Below are positions 1 through 6,213 of a stretch of DNA of 8,164 bases, one piece after another. The DNA lies in NCBI GenBank assembly GCA_022560215.1, contig JADFTO010000123.1, forward strand, positions 1 through 8,164, given 5' to 3'. Position numbers and translations under genes: made by a program. A model generated the notes under the pieces. It was not told where the DNA came from and ran no database searches. It saw nothing but the letters and a program-made list of their open reading frames with translations. Numbering within the stretch: the stretch's first letter is position 1; each line of letters begins with the position of its first letter. Source of the stretch: Pseudomonadota bacterium. GTDB taxonomy: Bacteria; Pseudomonadota; Alphaproteobacteria; Rhodospirillales; 2-02-FULL-58-16.

Positions 1-2
1 AC

Positions 3-191
3 GTACAAACACCTATTTTCGGAGTAGGTGTTTATGCATTTGACAGACTCGGACTTGAAGATGTTATAGAAAACTATCGCCTGCTGGCGCTTCGCTATTC
101 AAAAGACGAGACTGCGAGCCTACCGAGAATAGGCTGGGCTGGACACAAGCCCAGCACGGTTTCACGCCGAAAGAGCATCGCGAGATGCTAG
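3..191 (+). other. Open frame running in from the window edge, possible end of a gene or remnant
   Basis: This frame is open from the left edge to a TAG at 189-191 and would encode about 62 residues, beginning VQTPIFGVGVYAFDRLGLED. The first 35 or so codons are AT-richer than the rest of the window and read like ordinary protein. After about codon 38 the residues look less natural (many Arg and Ser), while the neighbouring frame, which leads into 185-334, looks more protein-like. It could be the true C-terminus of a gene that starts outside the window, overlapping the next ORF at ATGCTAG, or the first part of a gene broken by a frameshift near 95-135. I do not recognise the family. Sequence to the left of the window is needed to decide. 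Confidence 0.22.
117..155 (+). repeat. Two overlapping, mutually exclusive hairpins
   Basis: AGCCTA (117-122) pairs with TAGGCT (130-135). GCTGGGCT (133-140) pairs with AGCCCAGC (148-155) around a 7-nt loop. The arms share 133-135, so only one hairpin can form fully at a time. They lie inside the possible reading frames and exactly where the better coding frame seems to switch. They could be chance, a recombination scar or an attenuator-like switch; the sequence alone does not distinguish these. Confidence 0.3.
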
Positions 192-334
192 ACCGCGCAG
201 AGGCGCGACGATTCGAAGCCGAACAGCGCGTCTCCGCCGGCCAGGTCGGCCGCGTCTTCGCCCAGCAGATCATGCAGAAGGCGCCACGGGGCACGCCGTT
301 CCTCACCGAATCGGGACGCTGGACCCGGAAATAA
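185..334 (+). CDS. Small hypothetical protein or C-terminal remnant
   Basis: An ATG at 185 opens a 49-residue frame ending in TAA at 332-334. The product is charged and helical in look, rich in Ala, Arg, Glu and Gln, with no membrane segment, cysteine pair or recognisable catalytic motif; it ends GRWTRK. The frame is open upstream to about position 59 but has no ATG, GTG or TTG in that part. The extra codons from about 133 (LGWTQAQHGFTPKEHRE) also look like real protein with GC-rich third positions. So 185-334 may be only the end of a longer gene whose start was lost or lies in another frame. A strong terminator at 376-418 fits a transcript ending here. The Shine-Dalgarno sequence is weak (AAAGAG, about 9 nt upstream). 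Function unknown. Confidence 0.35.
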   Translation: MLDRAEARRFEAEQRVSAGQVGRVFAQQIMQKAPRGTPFLTESGRWTRK

Positions 335-375
335 CGCCGCCCCCGGCCAACCCCTTGAAATCAGGTGCCCGTGTG

Positions 376-418
376 ACCGTTCCGCCTGGCGTTCTCCACG
401 CGGTCGGAACGGTTTTTA
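376..418 (+). terminator. Intrinsic terminator after the short ORF
   Basis: ACCGTTCCG (376-384) and CGGAACGGT (405-413) form a perfect 9-bp stem followed directly by a T run (413-417). The loop is about 20 nt and can pair further inside. This is a typical rho-independent terminator on the plus strand. It closes the transcript of the short ORF and insulates the permease gene downstream. Confidence 0.75.
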
Positions 419-465
419 TAACCCTCGGTCGAGGCGCCGACAATCCGGCCATTCGGGGCGTCGAG

Positions 466-493
466 TTGCAATACGTTGTTCTATAACTATAAT
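466..493 (+). promoter_or_regulatory. Sigma70-like promoter of the iron-type permease gene
   Basis: TTGCAA at 466-471 (4 of 6 to the -35 consensus) and TATAAT at 488-493 (perfect -10) are 16 bp apart. Transcription would start near 500, giving a leader of about 30 nt before the coding region. The surrounding 471-508 is strongly AT-rich against a GC-rich background. I see no clear Fur box or other 19-bp dyad over the promoter, so iron control is not shown. Confidence 0.6.
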
Positions 494-531
494 AATATCT
501 TAAAATAATCCGGGATCACATCAGGGGTAGA

Positions 532-2361
532 TTGGCTTCCATGCGACTGAACTCTGCTGCGATGCGGGCCGATTTCTCCTTTGCCCTTTATCGGCTGGCC
601 ACCCGTCCCGAGCTTCTTCTCGCCGGGGTGTTCCTGGTTGTCCTCGGCACCCTGGTTCTGGGCCCGCTGATCGAGATCATAAGGGACGCGTTCAGCTATC
701 AGAGCTACGACCTCGCCTACCGGCCGGACGCCAAGGAAGGCGAGTTTACCTGGTTCCATCTCGAGCGCGTGTTTGCCAGCGACCTGACGACGGCGCTTTT
801 CCTCACGCCGCTCCTCAACAGCTTGGCCATCGGCGTCGGCGTGACCGTCCTCGGGGTGACCGTCGGCACCTTGCTCGCTTGGCTGTTCGTGCGCACGGAC
901 CTTCGTTTCAAGGGGTTCTGCTCTCCGCTCGTGATTGTCCCCTACATGATGCCGTCCTGGGTCCTGGCCCTGGCTTGGCTTACTGTCTTCAAGAACGACC
1001 GGATCGGCGGCGCCGAGGGGATGGTCAGTTACTTCTTAGGCGTCCAGGCGCCCGACTGGCTGTCCTACGGCATGGTGCCGATCATTATCTGCCTGGCGCT
1101 TCACTACTACGCCTACGCCTTTTTCTTGATGTCCGGCGCCTTGATGACCATGGATTCGGAGCTCGAGGAGGCGGGCGCCGTCTGCGGGCTCTCCCGCTCC
1201 AAGCGGATGATAAAGATCACGTTTCCCCTTCTGTTGCCGGCTCTCGGCTCCGCCATCGTGCTGACCTTCATCCGTGTCCTCGGCACCTTCGGCACGCCTG
1301 CCTTGCTCGGGCTGCCGGTCCGGTTTTTTACGTTTTCGACCCAGATCTACGCCTCGCTCAATTCCCGGAACTGGGGCGACGGCTTTGTCCTTGCACTGGT
1401 CCTGGTGGTGATCGCGGTGATGTTCATCTATGTGAACACGCGCATTCTCGGCATTCGAAAGAGTTTCGTCACCGTCACTGGAAAGGGCTTCCGCCAGCGC
1501 CCGATCAAGCTCGGCGTTTGGCGGACGCCGCTCAGTATCCTGGTCGCGGCCTTCATCGTCTCGGTGGTGATCTTGCCCTTGATCCTGCTGGCGTGGGAAT
1601 CGCTTTTGCTGACGCCGGGTGTCTACAGCCTCGACAACTTCACCCTGCACTATTGGATCGGCGTGGATTTGGCCGAGAACGAGTTTGCCGATCCGGGGGT
1701 GCTGCATAATGACCAGATCCTAACCGCCTTATGGAACAGTTTGCGGCTTGGGTTGGTGGCGGCCCTGTTCAACGGGTTTCTCGGCCTGTTGGTCGGTTAC
1801 GCCGTCGTTCGGTCCCGTGGAACCCTGGTGTCGCGGTGGCTGGAGGGGATCGCCTTCGCGCCTTACATATTCCCGTCGATCGCGCTGGGCGCCATTTACC
1901 TGGGAATGTTCTCCACCTCGTTAGGGCCGCTGCCGGCGCTCTACGGAACCTTCGCGCTGTTGGTGCTGATCACAATCGTCAAGAACCTGCCCTTCACGTC
2001 GCGCACCGGCATCGCCGCCATGCTGCAAATCGACAAGTCCCTGGAGGAAACCGCGCGGGTCCAGGGGATCGGTTGGTTCCGGCGCATGGCCAAGATCATT
2101 ATCCCCATGTCGACCAGCGGCCTGATCTCGGGCATGCTGCTCACCTTCATCACCGCCATGCGCGAGTTGTCCTTGATCATTCTGCTGTTGTCGCCGGCCA
2201 ACATGGTGCTCACCGGATTGATCTTCAACTACAACGAACAGGACATGACCCAGCATTCCGGCGCCGTCACCCTTCTCCTGGTCATGATCATCGTCGGAGT
2301 GAACGTGTTGGTCCGCGTGCTCACGGGCGGTACCGGCCTCTCGGGCCCGAGAACCACCTGA
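532..2361 (+). CDS. Two-domain iron(III)-type ABC transporter permease
   Basis: This is an inner-membrane permease of the FbpB/SfuB/AfuB type, in which two MetI-like permease domains are fused in one chain. Such proteins form the channel of a binding-protein-dependent importer, usually for ferric iron. Of 609 residues, domain 1 covers about 30-300 and domain 2 about 335-597, each with about six hydrophobic segments. The ATPase-contacting EAA loops are visible at about 211-237 (EEAGAVCGL...LLLP) and 504-531 (LEETARVQGIG...IIIP). It is longer than the usual 500-560 residues, with sizeable periplasmic loops at about 51-92 and 360-398. The start is uncertain: TTG 532 lies 4 nt after AGGGG (523-527), ATG 541 lies 13 nt after it. 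The gene stands alone between two terminators, with no binding-protein or ATPase gene next to it. The family is secure; iron as substrate is inference, since related permeases move other solutes. Confidence 0.9.
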   Translation: MASMRLNSAAMRADFSFALYRLATRPELLLAGVFLVVLGTLVLGPLIEIIRDAFSYQSYDLAYRPDAKEGEFTWFHLERVFASDLTTALFLTPLLNSLAIGVGVTVLGVTVGTLLAWLFVRTDLRFKGFCSPLVIVPYMMPSWVLALAWLTVFKNDRIGGAEGMVSYFLGVQAPDWLSYGMVPIIICLALHYYAYAFFLMSGALMTMDSELEEAGAVCGLSRSKRMIKITFPLLLPALGSAIVLTFIRVLGTFGTPALLGLPVRFFTFSTQIYASLNSRNWGDGFVLALVLVVIAVMFIYVNTRILGIRKSFVTVTGKGFRQRPIKLGVWRTPLSILVAAFIVSVVILPLILLAWESLLLTPGVYSLDNFTLHYWIGVDLAENEFADPGVLHNDQILTALWNSLRLGLVAALFNGFLGLLVGYAVVRSRGTLVSRWLEGIAFAPYIFPSIALGAIYLGMFSTSLGPLPALYGTFALLVLITIVKNLPFTSRTGIAAMLQIDKSLEETARVQGIGWFRRMAKIIIPMSTSGLISGMLLTFITAMRELSLIILLLSPANMVLTGLIFNYNEQDMTQHSGAVTLLLVMIIVGVNVLVRVLTGGTGLSGPRTT

Positions 2362-2368
2362 AACGAAA

Positions 2369-2394
2369 GCGCCCGGACCTTCGGGTCCGGGCGC
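2369..2394. terminator. Bidirectional terminator between convergent genes
   Basis: GCGCCCGGACC (2369-2379) and its perfect complement (2384-2394) form an 11-bp GC-rich stem closed by a TTCG tetraloop. It lies 7 nt after the permease stop codon and 21 nt beyond the stop of the minus-strand beta-subunit gene. Read on the minus strand the stem is followed by GCTTTCGTTT, a fair T-rich tract; on the plus strand the tail (CTGAATTATTA) is poorer. It probably ends both transcripts. Confidence 0.8.
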
Positions 2395-2415
2395 CTGAAT
2401 TATTAGAGCGGCCGG

Positions 2416-3432
2416 CTATTCAGCGGTGAAGGGAATCACCCCCGGAAGCAGCCACTTCTCCCACATCTCGTCGATCTTCGACTGGAAGTACTCGATGTCC
2501 TCTTCCAGGAAGTGGGCGAAGCGGCCCTGCCTCATCAGGTACTCGCGGACCGGCTTGCGCTTGAGCTGCCCCTTGGCGATGCGCTTGGTCTTGCCCATCA
2601 ACCTGAGGGTGCCCTCCTCGATTTCGTAGAGGGGCCAGATGCCTGTCTCCACCGCCAGCTCGCCCAGCTCATGGGAGTACATGGGATCGTAGTCCCAGCC
2701 CTTGGGGCAGGGATCCAGCGAGTGGATGAAGGTCGGGCCGCCGATGGACAGGGCCTTGCGCACCGCGTTCATGGCGTCCACGGGATAGGCGGTGTTGACG
2801 GTGGCGACGTACTTGCAGTCGGGATGACCGGCGGCCAACATGGCGGCGGTGTTCTTCTTCCAGCGCCGGTTCATGATGCGCCGCGCCTTGCCCGGCGGGC
2901 TGAAGGTGGAGTTGACACCCCAGGGAGATGAGCCCGACACCTGGATGTCGGTGTTGGCGTAAGACTCGTTGTCGTACATCAGGATCAACAGGTTGTACTC
3001 GGTGTGCTGGAGCGCCGCCGAGATGGCGGACAACCCCATGTCGGCGCCGCCGCCGTCGCCGCAGACGGCGATGACGTTGATCGGCTCCTTCTTCATCTTG
3101 CCCTTGCGCATCATCGCCGTGAGGGCGGCGGCGGTGCCGGTGGCGGCCGAGCCCGCCGATCCGAGCTGGGTGTGCATCCAGGGAATCGCCCACGGGGTGG
3201 AGTAGTACGTGGTGTTGGCCACGTACATGCAGCCCGTGGCGCCGAGAATGATGGAGCGCGGCCCACCCGCCTTGGCCATGAGCTTCATGAGTTGGGCCGA
3301 CTCGCACCCCTGACAGGTGCGGTGACCGGAGGTGTAGTATTCCTCCTCGGGCACCTTCTTGGGACCTTTCCAGGGGTCGAGAACCTGGGTTCCGATGAAG
3401 TCCGCAAAGGAGTCTACGTTTGTATCTGGCAT
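2416..3432 (-). CDS. 2-oxoacid:ferredoxin oxidoreductase beta subunit (thiamine-diphosphate-binding), oxalate oxidoreductase-like
   Basis: This beta subunit binds thiamine diphosphate and the proximal [4Fe-4S] cluster of a 2-oxoacid:ferredoxin oxidoreductase in the cytoplasm. The diphosphate and Mg motif is GDGGGADMG at 125-133, continued by DNESYANTDIQVSG at 154-167. Four cysteines fit the cluster: C40 and C43 (CQGC), C68 and C241 (PCPKGW). The length, 338 residues, is normal for a stand-alone beta subunit. The ATG is at 3432, 5 bp after the alpha stop codon, with AAGGGA about 9 nt upstream inside the end of alpha, so it is the last gene of the gammadelta-alpha-beta operon. The hairpin at 2369-2394 follows. 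Family certainty is very high. The substrate depends on the alpha motifs: oxalate is favoured, pyruvate or another 2-oxoacid remains possible. Confidence 0.93.
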   Translation of the reverse strand: MPDTNVDSFADFIGTQVLDPWKGPKKVPEEEYYTSGHRTCQGCESAQLMKLMAKAGGPRSIILGATGCMYVANTTYYSTPWAIPWMHTQLGSAGSAATGTAAALTAMMRKGKMKKEPINVIAVCGDGGGADMGLSAISAALQHTEYNLLILMYDNESYANTDIQVSGSSPWGVNSTFSPPGKARRIMNRRWKKNTAAMLAAGHPDCKYVATVNTAYPVDAMNAVRKALSIGGPTFIHSLDPCPKGWDYDPMYSHELGELAVETGIWPLYEIEEGTLRLMGKTKRIAKGQLKRKPVREYLMRQGRFAHFLEEDIEYFQSKIDEMWEKWLLPGVIPFTAE

Positions 3433-3437
3433 GATTG

Positions 3438-4697
3438 CTAATCCCTTACTCCGATCCAGTATGTGTCCTGGTCATTGATGTCGCCGCCGCCCGCGGCGTC
3501 GAACACCGTGGCGGCTATTTCGATGACGTTGTCGGTGCTTACCTCCCGTCCGCCCAGGCCGGCGATGAAGGCGATGATCTTGGGCCGGTTCTCCACCGGA
3601 TAGATGGCCGAGCGCAGGTCGCCCGCCAGCACGCCCGAGTGGAAGGCGGAGCCGAAACCGTAATCGCGGTCGATCACGCCGACGGCCTTGACGCCGGAAA
3701 GGACGTCCTGGAGCTCCTCGGTGGGGAACGGACGGAACCACCTGACGCGCACGAAGCCGACTTTCTTGCCCTGCTCCCGCATCTTGCGGACGGCGACCTT
3801 CACCGGCATGGCCAGGGTCCCCATTCCGACCAGGGCGATCTCGGCGTCCTCCATCATGTAGCGCTCGATGAAGGGTTCTTCGCTGCGCCCGAACTTGGCG
3901 TTGAAGTCCTCGTAGGCCTCGATGATGACCCCGCGGGCGCGGCGCGCCGCCTTGTCGTTCTGCTGTCGCATCTCCATCAGCCAGTCCTCGTTCACCTGCG
4001 GGGCGATGGTGATGGGGTTGTCCGGATGCAGCTGCTTGTCCCCCCGGTCGTAGGGCGGCAGGAAGCTGTCCACCAACTCCTGGCTGGGGACGTTGACGAT
4101 CGTCTGGCTGTGGGTGAGGAAGGCGCCGTCGCAGCTGATCGCGCAAGGCAGGGAGACGCGCGCGTCCTCTGCCACCCGGTAGGCGATCAAGGTCGTGTCC
4201 AGCGCTTCCTGGGCCGTCGACACCCAGGCCAGCATCCAGCCCAGGTCGCGGACGGCGAGGGCGTCGTTGTGCTCGGTCCCGAAGGCGCCGGGATCGTCGA
4301 GCGCCCGGTTGCCGACCATGGCGACCATCGGCATGCGCAGCCCGGCGGTGACCGCCAGCGCCTCGAAGGCGTAGAACCAGCCGACGCCGCTGGAGCCGCA
4401 GAACACCCGGGCGCCCACCGCGGAGGCGTGCTTGACGATCTCGAACTGGGAGTGTTCGCTCTCGGCGACGATGAATTCGCAGTCGAAGTCGCCGTTGGAG
4501 ATCATCTGCGCCACGTACTGCATGACGGTGTCGTAGGGACGGATCGGATAGGCCGTGATCACGTCCACGTCGGCGAGCCGGCAGGCGTGCGCGATGGCTT
4601 CCGAGCCGCTGATCAACTCCTCGGTCCCGCCGATCGGCCCGGCGGGGACATTTTTTCGCGGCTCTTTCGCCGCGCTCGCTGCTTTAGACGGACTCAT
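3438..4697 (-). CDS. 2-oxoacid:ferredoxin oxidoreductase alpha subunit, oxalate oxidoreductase-like
   Basis: This 419-residue subunit combines the pyrimidine-binding domain of the thiamine-diphosphate site (about 28-250) with a transketolase C-terminal-like domain (about 280-400). The substrate motif is YPIRP at 50-54, where pyruvate enzymes have YPITP. From family knowledge, Arg replacing Thr here is the change described for oxalate oxidoreductase, supplying a second positive charge for the dicarboxylate. R131 (GNRALDDPGAFG) matches the conserved substrate Arg, and the following DDPG stretch matches the switch-loop region. E79 or E81 (AESEHS) should contact the cofactor pyrimidine. ATG 4697 is chosen because GAGGAG lies about 7 nt upstream and the conserved region begins near residue 28; a longer frame to 4835 lies wholly inside the upstream gene and is unlikely. 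It overlaps the gammadelta gene by 14 bp, suggesting translational coupling. Oxalate is inferred from motifs. Confidence 0.92.
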   Translation of the reverse strand: MSPSKAASAAKEPRKNVPAGPIGGTEELISGSEAIAHACRLADVDVITAYPIRPYDTVMQYVAQMISNGDFDCEFIVAESEHSQFEIVKHASAVGARVFCGSSGVGWFYAFEALAVTAGLRMPMVAMVGNRALDDPGAFGTEHNDALAVRDLGWMLAWVSTAQEALDTTLIAYRVAEDARVSLPCAISCDGAFLTHSQTIVNVPSQELVDSFLPPYDRGDKQLHPDNPITIAPQVNEDWLMEMRQQNDKAARRARGVIIEAYEDFNAKFGRSEEPFIERYMMEDAEIALVGMGTLAMPVKVAVRKMREQGKKVGFVRVRWFRPFPTEELQDVLSGVKAVGVIDRDYGFGSAFHSGVLAGDLRSAIYPVENRPKIIAFIAGLGGREVSTDNVIEIAATVFDAAGGGDINDQDTYWIGVRD

Positions 4698-5829
4698 TGG
4701 CTGTCTCCTCGGCGTATTGGCCCACGTGGTGGAACCCGTGCGAACGGGCGGGCTGACCGGAAATCTTGTCGGTGAGCCAGGACAAGTAGACATCCTTGTC
4801 CTTGACCCACATTTCCCATTGGCTGGTGTGGTCATCGAAGGCTTCTTCGTTGACCATGGTGACGCAATCCTTCACCGGGCAGACGGCTTCGCAGACCCCG
4901 CAGCCGCAACAGGCTTCCATGTTGGCGTCGTAGAAGCCGTCGGGCGTGATGTCGAAGCAGGTGTCCGGGCAATTGAGCCAGCAAAGCGTGCATTTGGTGC
5001 AGGTGTCGAAATTGATCACCGGGCGCATGGTGCGCGTCGAGAACTTCTTGAAGGTCTCGCTGCGTGTCGGGACGTAGCCGCCGTCCCGGCCGGGAACGTC
5101 TTCTGGCTGCGCGGTCATGCCCCTGATCACCAGGCCCTCTTCCATCTTGGTCCAGCCCGGCATATCGAAGGACATGGGCACCTCGTCGTTGCCCTGATCG
5201 GCGCCGATGGGGGTCGATTCCGTCGCATCGTAGGACTTCTTCGCCGACACCACCTTCAGGTCGTCCTTCCACTGATCGGAAATCGCCTCCTGGATGGACT
5301 CCAGGCTGACGATGTGCGGGGCGACCTTGGCCAGCGCGCCGAGCAGGCGCACGTCCGTGTGATCGTCCTTGAAAACCCAGAGGCCGGAGAAACTGGCCTG
5401 GGCCTTGATGGTGGCGAGGTTGTAGGGATCCCCCTTGCGGTGGATGAACTTGATCAACTTGTTGGCTGACTGGATCGAGGTGACCAGCAGGGTGCCGCCC
5501 TTGGCGAGCAGCTTGTTGATCGGCTGCAGTCCGTACCAGGCCCAGGACTCGACGCCCTTGCAGAGCGTGTCGTCGGCGACGATGGTGACGTCGTTGTTGT
5601 TGGGTTCGTACCTGGCAAGATGCTCCTGCAATTCCTCTTGCGAATCGGATACCACGGCGAACTGCTTGGCCGGGATGCCGTTGCGTTCGGGCGAATCGCT
5701 GTAGCGCCCGAAGGCGATGCCGATCTTCCCTTCCTTCCTGGCGGCAAAGACGATGCCGCGGCAGATGTTCTTGGCCAAGGTTTTCTGAAAAATACCGCGG
5801 TAGATCACTTCCACGGAACCGGTGCTCAT
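4684..5829 (-). CDS. 2-oxoacid:ferredoxin oxidoreductase fused gamma-delta subunit
   Basis: This 381-residue protein joins a gamma domain (about 6-190) to a delta-type ferredoxin domain (about 265-330). Two CxxCxxCxxxCP motifs are complete: C277/C280/C283/C287 and C307/C310/C313/C317. They should hold two [4Fe-4S] clusters that pass electrons from the active site to ferredoxin. The gamma part keeps the family pattern GRYSDSPERNGIPAKQF (41-57), but the usual N-terminal GRGGQG-type loop is absent; the equivalent stretch reads IYRGIFQKTLAKN. A linker of about 75 residues joins the domains. ATG 5829 (MSTGSV) is preferred: AAGGGGG ends 7 nt before it and only 1 nt before the alternative ATG at 5835. 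A longer frame to 6120 crosses the promoter. Fusion and first place in the operon resemble Moorella oxalate oxidoreductase. Confidence 0.9.
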   Translation of the reverse strand: MSTGSVEVIYRGIFQKTLAKNICRGIVFAARKEGKIGIAFGRYSDSPERNGIPAKQFAVVSDSQEELQEHLARYEPNNNDVTIVADDTLCKGVESWAWYGLQPINKLLAKGGTLLVTSIQSANKLIKFIHRKGDPYNLATIKAQASFSGLWVFKDDHTDVRLLGALAKVAPHIVSLESIQEAISDQWKDDLKVVSAKKSYDATESTPIGADQGNDEVPMSFDMPGWTKMEEGLVIRGMTAQPEDVPGRDGGYVPTRSETFKKFSTRTMRPVINFDTCTKCTLCWLNCPDTCFDITPDGFYDANMEACCGCGVCEAVCPVKDCVTMVNEEAFDDHTSQWEMWVKDKDVYLSWLTDKISGQPARSHGFHHVGQYAEETANESV

Positions 5830-5886
5830 TCGCATGCCCCCTTGTTGGAGTGATGGCGCCCGGAGCGCCTTGAACACGAAGCGAGT

Positions 5887-5897
5887 ATAAGACTTAT
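5887..5897. promoter_or_regulatory. ATAAG-A-CTTAT dyad just downstream of the operon start site, possible operator
   Basis: An 11-bp dyad with 5-bp arms lies at about +5 to +15 relative to the predicted start at 5901. A repressor bound there would block the gammadelta-alpha-beta promoter. The dyad is short and AT-rich, so chance is possible. I do not recognise it as the site of a known regulator. Confidence 0.25.
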
Positions 5898-5907
5898 TCT
5901 GGTCGAC

Positions 5908-5916
5908 ATTATACCA
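5908..5916 (-). promoter_or_regulatory. Extended -10 promoter of the gammadelta-alpha-beta operon
   Basis: On the minus strand this reads TGGTATAAT, a perfect -10 hexamer with the TGn extension. The -35 position (about 5931-5936, TTCCGA) is poor, as is common with extended -10 promoters. Transcription would start near 5901, leaving a leader of about 72 nt. The leader contains a small GC hairpin at 5855-5869. Confidence 0.6.
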
Positions 5917-6008
5917 TATACAAGCACCTTTCGGAAACGGCCAAGTTAGAAAAACCCGGCCCCCGCCGGAGGCCCGCCAGCGGCAGTGGAAGGGGATCCT
6001 GGCCATGG

Positions 6009-6055
6009 TTGCAAGCCGTTGATCGGGCGGGAATATTCCGGTACCCGCCGGCGGG
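6009..6055 (+). promoter_or_regulatory. Candidate azlCD promoter with nested palindromes in the divergent intergenic region
   Basis: The 5830-6213 stretch has no gene that I trust. Besides the minus-strand promoter it holds TTGCAA (6009-6014), then 17 bp, then AATATT (6032-6037), a modest plus-strand promoter candidate. Three palindromic features coincide with it: a perfect GGAATATTCC (6030-6039) over the -10, arms GGCGGG (6026-6031) and CCCGCC (6044-6049), and a perfect CCCGCCGGCGGG (6044-6055). They could form an operator or a leader hairpin. The promoter call is weak. Confidence 0.25.
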
Positions 6056-6132
6056 GCGGGACGGTAAACTGAGCCCCGTTTCGGACACCACCCGAAGGCC
6101 CCGCCCGGCCAATACCCCACCCATCGGCGAAT

Positions 6133-6150
6133 AAGGAACCCGTCGCCATA
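6133..6150 (+). promoter_or_regulatory. azlC: Ribosome binding site followed by an ATA codon, likely real azlC start
   Basis: AAGGA (6133-6137) is a strong Shine-Dalgarno sequence. Ten nucleotides later an ATA codon (6148-6150) lies in frame with azlC. The in-frame codons 6151-6213 read SNSPSNGAPSAP and then AASWRRPFR, a short polar tail and a basic stretch, as expected at the cytoplasmic N-terminus of this family. No ATG, GTG or TTG occurs in frame between the TGA at 6070 and ATG 6214, and ATG 6214 has no Shine-Dalgarno sequence. Either ATA is used as a rare start codon, or an ATG was mutated or misread here. Confidence 0.45.
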
Positions 6151-6213
6151 TCGAATTCCCCTTCAAACGGCGCCCCAAGCGCACCCGCGGCCAGTTGGCG
6201 GCGGCCGTTCCGG

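Noticed and set aside
879..1709. Long plus-strand frame inside the permease gene, and similar long frames opposite it
   Set aside because: They overlap a gene with clear permease motifs, are rich in Arg/His/Pro or Asp/Gln as expected of shadow frames in GC-rich DNA, and match no family I know.
3435..4775. 446-codon plus-strand frame opposite the alpha-subunit gene
   Set aside because: It is the mirror of a strongly supported gene, rich in Asp, His, Val and Gly, with no domain visible; long antisense frames are common in GC-rich coding DNA.
4698..4835. N-terminal extension of the alpha gene to 4835
   Set aside because: It lies wholly inside the gammadelta gene in another frame and reads as Thr/Pro/Arg-rich shadow sequence; ATG 4697 has a good Shine-Dalgarno sequence.
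4555..5469. 304-codon plus-strand frame opposite the gammadelta gene
   Set aside because: The opposite strand encodes intact ferredoxin motifs; this frame has no recognisable motif and no Shine-Dalgarno support.
6003..6016. Sigma54-like promoter (TGGCCATGGTTGCA)
   Set aside because: The distance between the GG and GC elements is 2 nt too short for a functional -24/-12 promoter.
5836..6120. N-terminal extension of the gammadelta gene to 6120
   Set aside because: It would run through the extended -10 promoter and low-quality sequence; the start at 5829 has a well-spaced Shine-Dalgarno sequence and fits the family.
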